Source: an uncultured Clostridia bacterium (GTDB lineage: Bacteria > Bacillota > Clostridia > Oscillospirales > Oscillospiraceae). Taken from it: 6,696 nucleotides of DNA. Below, piece after piece: positions 1 through 5,756 of this stretch. The notes beneath the pieces were generated by a model. That model saw only the letters and a program-made list of their open reading frames with translations. It was not told where the DNA came from and did not search any database. Position numbers and translations under genes: made by a program. Every line of letters begins with the position of its first letter. Position 1 is the first letter of the stretch. The DNA is taken from positions 1-6,696 of the forward strand of contig CAMWQV010000117.1 in NCBI GenBank assembly GCA_947176425.1, read 5' to 3'.

Positions 1-617
1 ATATCTGGTCTGCCCGCCGGACCATAAACTGTAAAAAAGCGCATTCCTGTCATCGGAATTTTATAAAGCTCCGCGTAGGCATATGCCATGACTTCATCCG
101 CTTTCTTCGTAGCCGCATACAGTGACACCGGCTGGTCCGTCCTGTCTGTAACATCATATGGAACCTTTTTATTGTTTCCATACACAGATGATGAGCTTGC
201 ATAAAGAAAATGTTTCACTGGATTTTCCGTGTATTTTGTTTGATACCGGCAGGCTTCCAACATGTTGTAAAACCCCAGAATGTTAGACTGTATGTATATA
301 TCCGGATTTTCAATGCTATACCGGACGCCGGCCTGTGCCGCAAGATGTATAACAATTGACGGCTGATATTTGTCAAATACGTCCACTATAAAACTTTTGT
401 CCGCAATATTTCCTTTAATAAACTCAATTTTCCCATCAGTGCCAGTTGCCCTTATCCTTTCAAGCCGGTACTCTTTGAGACGCACATCATAATAATCATT
501 TAAATCATCAATTCCGATGATCTTTCCCGAAGGATTCTCCAGCAGCCGTTCTGCCAGCGCACCGCCAATAAAACCGGCACATCCAGTAATCAAAATTATG
601 TTTTCCATATGTTTCAT
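1..617 (-). CDS. UDP-glucuronate 4-epimerase-type NAD-dependent sugar-nucleotide epimerase (3' part outside window)
   Basis: The first 205 codons of an extended short-chain dehydrogenase/reductase are visible; the C-terminal sugar-binding part runs off the left edge. Visible motifs are the NAD-binding glycine motif TGCAGFIG at residues 11-18, the acidic DDLNDYYD stretch at 37-44 (typical of UDP-GlcA 4-epimerases such as LpsL/Cap1J), HLAAQAGVRYS from 91, the catalytic serine region ASSSSVYG at 140-147, the YxxxK pair Y167/K171, and RFFTVYGPAGRPD from 193. Family knowledge suggests interconversion of UDP-GlcA and UDP-GalA for polysaccharide synthesis in the cytosol; UDP-Glc/Gal or related epimerisation is not excluded. 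Two in-frame ATGs exist, at 617 and 608. The upstream one is preferred because the only Shine-Dalgarno-like sequence (631-638) lies 13 nt from it and 22 nt from the other. It follows the methyltransferase gene after 39 bp, probably in the same transcript. Confidence 0.9.
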   Translation of the reverse strand, partial: MKHMENIILITGCAGFIGGALAERLLENPSGKIIGIDDLNDYYDVRLKEYRLERIRATGTDGKIEFIKGNIADKSFIVDVFDKYQPSIVIHLAAQAGVRYSIENPDIYIQSNILGFYNMLEACRYQTKYTENPVKHFLYASSSSVYGNNKKVPYDVTDRTDQPVSLYAATKKADEVMAYAYAELYKIPMTGMRFFTVYGPAGRPD

Positions 618-630
618 CGTATAGTTTGAT

Positions 631-638
631 TCCTCTCC
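631..638 (-). promoter_or_regulatory. Ribosome binding site of the epimerase gene
   Basis: The minus strand reads GGAGAGGA here, 13 nt before the ATG at 617. The spacing is longer than ideal, but a start at 608 would be 22 nt away, so this site favours the upstream start. Confidence 0.55.
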
Positions 639-656
639 GGATAAACCACTGGGCTT

Positions 657-1853
657 TCAGCGATAAAATAATATGTTTGTATATCCACGGCTTTGAAGTG
701 TTTCTACAATTTCATCATAAGTGTTCTGGCCATATACCGCTATCACAAAGGGGCTATTGCTATATTCCTGAGGCAATTCGCTCAAATGATAGATCGGGAG
801 ATCTTTTTTATAATACCATTCAGTTGGTATCTTTCTGCCATCAGAAACAACAAATGCTCTTACATGAATATCCATCTTTCGCAGCAATTTATACCAAACA
901 CTTGCAAAATCCTTGCTGCCGTAAATAACAACTCCACTATCATTACCACTTACTTTCAGCAGAAGTTCCCTCCATGCTAATGAATCCGCTTTGGCGATTA
1001 CCTGTTTTTTCTCTGCTGTAACTTTTTGAGCAGCTAATATTCTTTTTAACAGATTTATTAAGTCCGCACTGTAATGTGTTTCAATAGCTGTCATATATTT
1101 ATTTAACTGCTCTGCTTCCGGAAAATATGACCATGTATATGCTAAGGTTGAAAAGACATCTCTTATTTGCGTTCTTGTTTTATCATTCAGCTGAAAAGCA
1201 CCAATATTAGGCAATCCTGCGGCAATTTCCTCTGATTCGCCTCCCGCCATATAGTATTTTTTCTCTGCCGTTACCGCATCAAAGAGTACCCGATTCGAGT
1301 ATGCATCAAAATCAGTAGAAGCCGTTGCAGAGCTTAAATTTAAAACCATATCATGCATAACTACAACAGCATCTTTAGACAAATAGGGCAGCGCTACAAG
1401 GAAATCAAGTATTTCGCCGGGTAAACGATGGACTGTGTCAAGAATTAGGAAGTCTATATTCCCGCCTATCTCCTCAATACGGGCCGCAAGCAAATCCCCA
1501 GTAAACAATTTGTAGTTTTTATATTTTAGTATCTCTTTTGCATATTCAGCAACAAATCCAACATTGACTGTTTTTCCGATATTATGTGTCTTAGCTAAAT
1601 CCAACGAATAAATTTGGGGTTCTTCTTTTAAGAGAACGGCGCAGTTCATAATGACGGATGCTGTTGCGCCCGTGAAAGTCCCAACTTCAAGTATCTTTTT
1701 GGGTCTATATTTTTTTATCAGCCCACAGACAAATCCTGTATCAAATTCTGACATCTGAGACATATTTTGCATTTCTTGTGGAAGCGTATCCAAAAATTTT
1801 CTAGGTTCTTTAAACAAAACAACCTCTTCGTACCCTGTTCCTATCCTGTCCAT
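657..1853 (-). CDS. Class I SAM-dependent methyltransferase with C-terminal Rossmann-like domain
   Basis: A 398-residue protein with two parts. The N-terminal part has a class I methyltransferase core: SAM-binding motif ILEVGTFTGATA at 54-65, an acidic end of strand 2 (YSLDL, 82-86), LILDTVH at 136-142 and VVVMHDM at 163-169. The D139/H142 and H167-D168 pattern resembles the Methyltransf_24/catechol-O-methyltransferase-like group, many of which use a divalent metal. A helical linker (about 245-300) joins a C-terminal domain starting VVIYGSKDFASVWYKLL (308-324), continuing FVVSDGR and ending in the last residues of the gene. It resembles the Rossmann-like nucleotide/CoA-binding-like domains attached to polysaccharide enzymes such as the PglD N-terminus. 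By context it probably O-methylates a sugar or modifies a sugar nucleotide; the acceptor cannot be told. The start is fixed by AAAGGTGG 7 nt upstream. The gene is visibly AT-rich compared with the genes to its right. Confidence 0.85.
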   Translation of the reverse strand: MDRIGTGYEEVVLFKEPRKFLDTLPQEMQNMSQMSEFDTGFVCGLIKKYRPKKILEVGTFTGATASVIMNCAVLLKEEPQIYSLDLAKTHNIGKTVNVGFVAEYAKEILKYKNYKLFTGDLLAARIEEIGGNIDFLILDTVHRLPGEILDFLVALPYLSKDAVVVMHDMVLNLSSATASTDFDAYSNRVLFDAVTAEKKYYMAGGESEEIAAGLPNIGAFQLNDKTRTQIRDVFSTLAYTWSYFPEAEQLNKYMTAIETHYSADLINLLKRILAAQKVTAEKKQVIAKADSLAWRELLLKVSGNDSGVVIYGSKDFASVWYKLLRKMDIHVRAFVVSDGRKIPTEWYYKKDLPIYHLSELPQEYSNSPFVIAVYGQNTYDEIVETLQSRGYTNILFYR

Positions 1854-2005
1854 TTGTAATCCACCTTTCTATTTTTTAACTTAACCAATAGGATGATTTA
1901 TGACATCCCATACCGTACCGCCTCTGGTCTTGATCTGTCCTGCTATAGCCGGTACAAACCGTTTATTTACTGCTCAGCCTCATGATTGTTGCCATATATA
2001 TAGGT
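1854..2005 (-). other. Intergenic gap between the two gene blocks, with possible gene remnant
   Basis: This is the only sizeable gap in the window (152 bp). I see no convincing -35/-10 pair and no hairpin followed by a T-run on the minus strand, so read-through from the dehydrogenase gene is plausible. A 30-codon open stretch without a start codon lies at 1881-1973 (minus strand, ending TAA); its residues include VPAIAGQIKTRGGTVWDV. It might be a decayed gene end or chance. Weak inverted repeats are present: GGATG/CATCC at 1891-1895 and 1904-1908, and GTACCG/CGGTAC at 1915-1920 and 1950-1955. Neither is followed by a terminator-like tract. Confidence 0.4.
1861..1868 (-). promoter_or_regulatory. 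Strong ribosome binding site of the methyltransferase gene
   Basis: The minus strand reads AAAGGTGG, 7 nt upstream of the ATG at 1853. This near-consensus Shine-Dalgarno indicates independent translation initiation, unlike the coupled genes upstream. Confidence 0.75.
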
Positions 2006-3004
2006 TCAGCTTATTTTCACAACAATTTTGCAGTATGGCTGCTGTTTGTTTCGCATAATTTCCAAGCCTTCTTCTAAATCCGGCAAATCCAGCAGATGTG
2101 AGATAACCGCATCCACTGTCAGCGTCCCGTTTGCCATCGTTTGCACAGCTTCCGTCCAGTCACTTTCAGGACTGCCATAAGAGGAATTCCAAGTGCCTAT
2201 TAAGGTCATCTGCTTCCGAAGGATGCTCCAATACAGCTCCTGGGAAAATTTCCTGTCTCCATCCGGATTCCCCATTAAAACAATCCGCCCGCCTGCGTCA
2301 GCCATTGTAAGGCTGTCTTCTAAAGCCTGGTTACTTCCTACTGCTTCAATTACACAGTTATAGCCCCCTTTACAGCTGACGTGATATTCCATACCACATG
2401 CTTCGGACAACTTCCGTTTTCCCTCACTGCGGCCCTTTACAACAACTTGATCTGCTCCTTTTATCCTTGCCCATTGCCCCGCCAGCAAGCCTATCGCACC
2501 CGTACCTACAATGCAGACTTTATCTTCAGATGTTATTTTTGCCTGTTTTACTGCATGAAGTGCAACCGCCGCTGGTTCCAGCAATGCTCCCTGGATATTA
2601 CTGACTGAATCTGGCAATTCCAGTAAGTTCCATACAGGAACTGCAGCATATTCTGCAAACCCGCCATCCCGCCGAGAACCGAGATAGTCGTAATTAGAGC
2701 AGGTTTCATATTGTCCTTTTTGGCAGGAAATACACTTTTTACAAGGAATCAGCGGGAAAACTCCCACACGTTTTCCTATCCACGTTTTGTCTGTTTCATC
2801 TGCCACAGATTCTACCTGACCACAGAATTCATGACCAAGGACCGTTGGGAAATGGTAAGTTCCTTTCTCAAAAATTCTGGGGATATCGGAACTGCAAATC
2901 CCCATTGCCAGAACCCGAACCAACGCCCACCCCGGACGCACTTCAGGAAGCGGCCGCTCCTCGTAGCGCAGATCTCCTATTCCATACAGCGTATATGCCT
3001 TCAA
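2006..3004 (-). CDS. Zinc-dependent medium-chain alcohol/polyol-phosphate dehydrogenase (GatD/sorbitol dehydrogenase-like)
   Basis: A complete 332-residue MDR-family oxidoreductase. Catalytic zinc ligands are visible as C37 (GICSSD), H58-E59 (GHE) and E143 (LLEPAAVALHA). The structural zinc lobe has four cysteines, C88, C91, C94 and C102. The cofactor motif is GTGAIG at 167-172. The following strand (QVVVKGRSEGKRK) carries basic residues where NAD-specific members have an acidic one, suggesting NADP(H). GatD-type enzymes act on sugar-alcohol phosphates and ketose phosphates. Next to an IspD-like cytidylyltransferase it most likely reduces a ketose phosphate to an alditol phosphate, analogous in role to TarJ. 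The complete structural zinc site points to the GatD/sorbitol branch rather than classical TarJ. The start is TTG, overlapping the upstream TGA (TTGA), with GGAAGG 5 nt upstream. The N-terminus MKAYTLYG is the normal start of the fold, which supports this unusual start. Confidence 0.88.
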   Translation of the reverse strand: MKAYTLYGIGDLRYEERPLPEVRPGWALVRVLAMGICSSDIPRIFEKGTYHFPTVLGHEFCGQVESVADETDKTWIGKRVGVFPLIPCKKCISCQKGQYETCSNYDYLGSRRDGGFAEYAAVPVWNLLELPDSVSNIQGALLEPAAVALHAVKQAKITSEDKVCIVGTGAIGLLAGQWARIKGADQVVVKGRSEGKRKLSEACGMEYHVSCKGGYNCVIEAVGSNQALEDSLTMADAGGRIVLMGNPDGDRKFSQELYWSILRKQMTLIGTWNSSYGSPESDWTEAVQTMANGTLTVDAVISHLLDLPDLEEGLEIMRNKQQPYCKIVVKIS

Positions 3005-3711
3005 GATATCCTTCCCTTCTTCTGCAGCAGTATTTCACATATTTTTAAGTCTATGGGATAGGTAATTTTAATGTTTTCCCGTTCTCCCGGAACCATCTTT
3101 ACTTTCCAGCCTGCTTTGTAGGGAAGCTGACAGCTGCCGCTCATGGCACTAAGTTCTTTGGAAGACGTTTCCTGATATAATTTCAAATATGGCTGATAAC
3201 GAAACGCCTCCGGCGCCTGTCCTCCATAAAGGGCAGAACGCTCTAAAAGTCCATTGACCCACTGTCCATCTGCGCTGGTATAGGTGGTGTCAGTTACCGG
3301 CAGGACAGGCATGACACAAGGGGCCTCTTTCAAGCCTGCTGTCAGACGGTTCAGCAGTTCCACACTTGCTAAAGGCCGTACTGCATCCTGAATGATGATG
3401 CCGGATGTCTCGTTATTATCCATAAACATTTCCGCCGCAAGTAATCCGCTGCGAATTGATAACTGTCTGTCTTCTCCGGCTGCCGCAACTGTCAGCAGTT
3501 TCGTTAAAGAAAACTCATTTTTCCATTGAAGGATTTGCGTCTCCCAATTAGGACTTGCCGTCACCAGGACACCGTCCACTGCTTCACAGCGCTGAAGCTG
3601 TTCCAAAGTATGTACAATCACCGGCTTTCCAGCAATGATTTGGTACTGTTTAGGTATATCCATACCAAACCTTGTGCCCGTACCGCCGGAGAGCACCACA
3701 GCAATATTCAT
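3001..3711 (-). CDS. IspD/TarI-family CTP:alditol-phosphate cytidylyltransferase
   Basis: A complete 236-residue nucleotidyltransferase of the IspD/TarI fold. The CTP-binding loop LSGGTGTRFGMDIPKQY spans 7-23, with R14 and K21 matching the conserved Arg/Lys. DRQLSIRSGL at 81-90 and QDAVRP at 108-113 match the family HDAxRP motif. QAPEAFRY is at 165-172 and ENIKITYPIDL at 212-222, including the conserved Lys of NIKIT. Two family roles are known: IspD (CDP-methylerythritol) and TarI/Bcs1 (CDP-ribitol) or related CDP-alditol synthesis in capsule and wall polymers. Context (epimerase before it, polyol dehydrogenase after it, no isoprenoid genes) favours CDP-alditol formation; which alditol is unknown. 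Its ATG shares one base with the upstream stop (TAATG), and GGGAGC lies 10 nt upstream. Its end overlaps the next gene by 4 bp. Confidence 0.88.
   Translation of the reverse strand: MNIAVVLSGGTGTRFGMDIPKQYQIIAGKPVIVHTLEQLQRCEAVDGVLVTASPNWETQILQWKNEFSLTKLLTVAAAGEDRQLSIRSGLLAAEMFMDNNETSGIIIQDAVRPLASVELLNRLTAGLKEAPCVMPVLPVTDTTYTSADGQWVNGLLERSALYGGQAPEAFRYQPYLKLYQETSSKELSAMSGSCQLPYKAGWKVKMVPGERENIKITYPIDLKICEILLQKKGRIS
3010..3015 (-). promoter_or_regulatory. Ribosome binding site deciding the TTG start of the dehydrogenase
   Basis: The minus strand reads GGAAGG inside the last codons of the cytidylyltransferase gene, 5 nt before the TTG at 3004. No ATG lies in a suitable place, and the TTG overlaps the upstream stop as TTGA, a translational-coupling arrangement. 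Confidence 0.65.
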
Positions 3712-4373
3712 TAAAATTTCAGCTCCCGAATATTTTGCAGCGTCTCGCCATAGGAAGTTCCTTTACCAAACAGAAGTGTCGTACCCAATACAAAGCCTTT
3801 TACACCCTTCGGCGCATATTCCAGGATTTTATCCGCACTGCACGCTCCATCCCAGTACAGTTCAAAGTCCATATCCTCTTTCATGGAAAGCAGTTTTGTG
3901 ATTTTCTTCCCCACATAAGGCAGAAACATTTGCCCTGCATTGCCAGGATTGACCGACATGACCAGCACTTTTTTCACAATCCGCAGCATTTCCATGACGG
4001 TTTCCACAGAAGTACCAGGATTGATCGCGATACCTGGAACCATACCCGCGTCGATAATAGCCTGAAGCGTTGTAGACGGATGGTACTCCGCTTCCGGATG
4101 GATATACACTGTATCGCCGGGCCGCAGATTCTGCAAAAACAAACCGATCCGGTTATTGGGATGCTCGATCATCAGATGCACATCCAGCGGTTTTTGAGTT
4201 GCCCCTGCTATGTACCGCATATCGTTCAGGGACATGGCAAAATTTGCCACATACCGCCCGTCCATGATATCAATATGGAAGGAATCTATGCCGCCTTCAT
4301 CCAACTCAGAGACTTCTTTCTCTAAATTTCCGTAGTTGGCGCACATCATAGATGCCATCAGTTCAAACTGCAT
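3711..4373 (-). CDS. Ribulose-phosphate/allulose-6-phosphate 3-epimerase family protein
   Basis: A (beta/alpha)8-barrel epimerase of 220 residues, the usual length for Rpe/AlsE. The four metal ligands of the family are present: H33 and D35 in FHIDIMDG, H66 in LDVHLMI and D175 in WDGAC. The phosphate/loop motif reads SVNPGNAGQMF (140-150), where Rpe normally has VNPGFGGQ, so two loop positions differ. The LYIHPE-like segment (YIHPEA, 90-95), the early MMCAN and the DGAC after the catalytic Asp recall allulose-6-phosphate epimerase (AlsE) as much as Rpe. It probably epimerises C3 of a pentulose or hexulose phosphate feeding the downstream dehydrogenase and cytidylyltransferase; the substrate is uncertain. 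The open frame extends to a TTG at 4388, but the ATG at 4373 is chosen because GAGGAG sits 7 nt before it and would be inside the coding sequence otherwise. It begins one base after the PHP stop (TGA-A-ATG). Confidence 0.85.
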   Translation of the reverse strand: MQFELMASMMCANYGNLEKEVSELDEGGIDSFHIDIMDGRYVANFAMSLNDMRYIAGATQKPLDVHLMIEHPNNRIGLFLQNLRPGDTVYIHPEAEYHPSTTLQAIIDAGMVPGIAINPGTSVETVMEMLRIVKKVLVMSVNPGNAGQMFLPYVGKKITKLLSMKEDMDFELYWDGACSADKILEYAPKGVKGFVLGTTLLFGKGTSYGETLQNIRELKF

Positions 4374-4374
4374 T

Positions 4375-5187
4375 TCAAGTCTCCTCAATCAGCCATTCCA
4401 CATCCAGCTCCCATGCTGCCAGCGGATGATCCGGCTTGTTTTTCTCTCCATGAAAATCGCTGCCGCCAGTTACATGCAGTCCATATTTTTCTGCAAGTCT
4501 CAGATATTCTGCCTGTTGTTCCGGTGTATGGATTGGGTAATAGCACTCAATCGCGTCCAGTCCATAACCAATCAGCTTTTTTATCAAATCCTCCAGACGG
4601 TCATCACCCAATACGATTTGATAAGGATGTGCTAAAGAGACCTTTCCGCCAGCGGCTTTGATCGCTCCTATACATTTTTCGGCGCTGGGCTTGGTACCTT
4701 TTTCGATTTTCTGAAATTCCGGCGTATCTAAATAGCGGTCAAAAGCCTCTTTTCGCGTAGATACAAAACCGTGACGGAGCATAACCTGTGCAAAATGGGG
4801 CCGTCCAACAGCTCCGTCTCCCGCCGCTGCATCCACCTCGTCTAATGGAATTTCCAGACCCTTTGTCCGCAAGAAATCCCGGATACGGTATTTGCGGTTA
4901 TTACGTCCCCCTTTTAAGCTGTCAATCCAGTCTTGCAGAGCAGAAGCAGAAAAATTATAGCCTAAAATATGCAGGTTCAGGTAATCGTCGGCGCTTAACT
5001 CTACACCCCGCACAACCTTCAATCCTAATGCTTTACCGGTTGTTACAGCATCGTTCAAACCATCCAGATTATCGTGGTCGGTGAGCGCCCACACATCCAT
5101 ACCGCGTTTTTTCGCAAGATGCGCTAATTCTGCTGGACTGTACTGCCCATCTGACGCCGTACTATGTGTATGTAAATCTGCTTTCAT
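4375..5187 (-). CDS. PHP-domain phosphoesterase, TrpH/YciV type (probable 3',5'-nucleoside bisphosphate phosphatase)
   Basis: A complete 270-residue PHP-family metallohydrolase. The full motif set is visible: DLHTHS at 4-9 (H6, H8), SDG at 12-14, LTDHDN at 35-40 (D37, H38), GVELSA at 61-66 (E63), a LHILGY histidine shortly after, GRPHFAQVM in the inserted helical lobe, SLAHPYQ, and GGSDFHG near the C-terminus. This is the architecture of TrpH/YciV proteins. Characterised members remove the 3'-phosphate of 3',5'-bisphosphonucleotides such as pAp and degrade very short RNA. Placed directly after a CysC-like kinase and a sulfotransferase, the simplest reading is hydrolysis of pAp, the by-product of PAPS-dependent sulfation, to AMP and phosphate in the cytosol. 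Its ATG overlaps the kinase stop as ATGA, with AAGGAG 9 nt upstream (5197-5202). A housekeeping role is possible but less suited to this position. Confidence 0.9.
   Translation of the reverse strand: MKADLHTHSTASDGQYSPAELAHLAKKRGMDVWALTDHDNLDGLNDAVTTGKALGLKVVRGVELSADDYLNLHILGYNFSASALQDWIDSLKGGRNNRKYRIRDFLRTKGLEIPLDEVDAAAGDGAVGRPHFAQVMLRHGFVSTRKEAFDRYLDTPEFQKIEKGTKPSAEKCIGAIKAAGGKVSLAHPYQIVLGDDRLEDLIKKLIGYGLDAIECYYPIHTPEQQAEYLRLAEKYGLHVTGGSDFHGEKNKPDHPLAAWELDVEWLIEET
4381..4386 (-). promoter_or_regulatory. Ribosome binding site deciding the start of the 3-epimerase
   Basis: GAGGAG on the minus strand, formed by the two final Glu codons of the PHP gene, lies 7 nt before the ATG at 4373. It excludes the longer TTG start at 4388, which overlaps the site. 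Confidence 0.75.
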
Positions 5188-5735
5188 GACGCTTTGCTCC
5201 TTATAGCTATACCGAAAATCTCTGCAAGACGGTTCACAATAGCCTCCGGCGTTTCCCCGCCGTCGTTACGAATCACCACATCTGAATGTTCCGGTTCATC
5301 CCACGGCAAATCTACGCCCACAACGTTTTTCGCTCCAGAGGAATACAGCTGCTTTTGATCCCGCCGGTATAATGTTTCATGAGTTACTTTGACATAAATT
5401 TCCTTGTAATTGTCAATATTCGCCCGGTTCCAATCCCGAATTTCCTTATACATAGAGATGCTGCAGCAGACTACATCATATCCCTGCTCCGTCAGCTCCC
5501 GGCAGTAAGCAAACATCCCACGCGCACCTGCTTTTCGCGCCTCAGTGGTATAACGCTCTGCCGTAACTACAGCGCCATCTGGTGTGCTGTGGCCCGCCGC
5601 CGTTCGCTGCTGATCGCCGTCAATCAAAATCGCGTCTGGACTGATTGCCTTTAAGCGCTGATAAAACAATCCGCCGATAGTAGTCTTGCCCGCTCCGGCC
5701 AGACCGGTAAAAAAATACAGAGTCCCTTTTCTCAT
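5184..5735 (-). CDS. cysC: APS kinase (adenylyl-sulfate kinase, CysC) family protein, divergent
   Basis: A complete 183-residue P-loop kinase. Walker A is GLAGAGKTT at 11-19, followed by the APS-kinase hallmark DGDQQR (39-44), CCSISMYKEIRDWNR at 90-104 (family pattern ISPYxxxR), and RRDQKQLY (124-131, family RDxKGLY) then VGVDLPWDEPE (139-149, family GIDxPYExPE). These fix the family. Family members phosphorylate the 3'-OH of APS to give PAPS, the universal sulfate donor. Departures from the canonical enzyme are seen: no GFS phenylalanine after DGD (AAGHST instead), a rewritten NxRR segment (YTTEARKAG) and Met for Pro in ISPY. It may therefore be a true APS kinase or a relative acting on another nucleotide, such as the CDP-phosphoramidate kinase Cj1415. 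The sulfotransferase before it and PHP phosphatase after it favour PAPS synthesis. The start follows a 19-bp gap; its Shine-Dalgarno overlaps the upstream stop codon. Confidence 0.82.
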   Translation of the reverse strand: MRKGTLYFFTGLAGAGKTTIGGLFYQRLKAISPDAILIDGDQQRTAAGHSTPDGAVVTAERYTTEARKAGARGMFAYCRELTEQGYDVVCCSISMYKEIRDWNRANIDNYKEIYVKVTHETLYRRDQKQLYSSGAKNVVGVDLPWDEPEHSDVVIRNDGGETPEAIVNRLAEIFGIAIRSKAS

Positions 5736-5748
5736 TACTTTTTGATAT

Positions 5749-5756
5749 CCTTCCTC
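5749..5756 (-). promoter_or_regulatory. Ribosome binding site of the CysC-like gene, overlapping the upstream stop
   Basis: GAGGAAGG on the minus strand includes two bases of the sulfotransferase TGA and lies 13 nt before the ATG at 5735. No nearer in-frame start exists, so the spacing is on the long side. Confidence 0.5.

Noticed and set aside
1891..1955. Inverted repeats in the gap as a terminator
   Set aside because: Stems are only 5-6 bp, loops are 8-29 nt, and no T-run follows on the transcribed strand.
1941..2005. A 10-codon ATG frame (MATIMRLSSK) after the dehydrogenase
   Set aside because: It has no Shine-Dalgarno sequence and no reason beyond chance to be translated.
2006..3711. 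Direct naming as TarI/TarJ (CDP-ribitol pathway)
   Set aside because: The dehydrogenase has a full four-cysteine structural zinc site typical of GatD/sorbitol dehydrogenases, and a 3-epimerase is coupled to the pair. The product may not be ribitol, so no symbol was given.
3672..4325. A 217-residue open frame on the plus strand
   Set aside because: It is antisense to the 3-epimerase gene, is rich in His/Arg/Phe without recognisable motifs, and lies opposite a gene with all family catalytic residues.
4371..4388. TTG at 4388 as start of the 3-epimerase
   Set aside because: The GAGGAG Shine-Dalgarno would lie inside the coding sequence, while the ATG at 4373 has ideal spacing and gives the usual family N-terminus.
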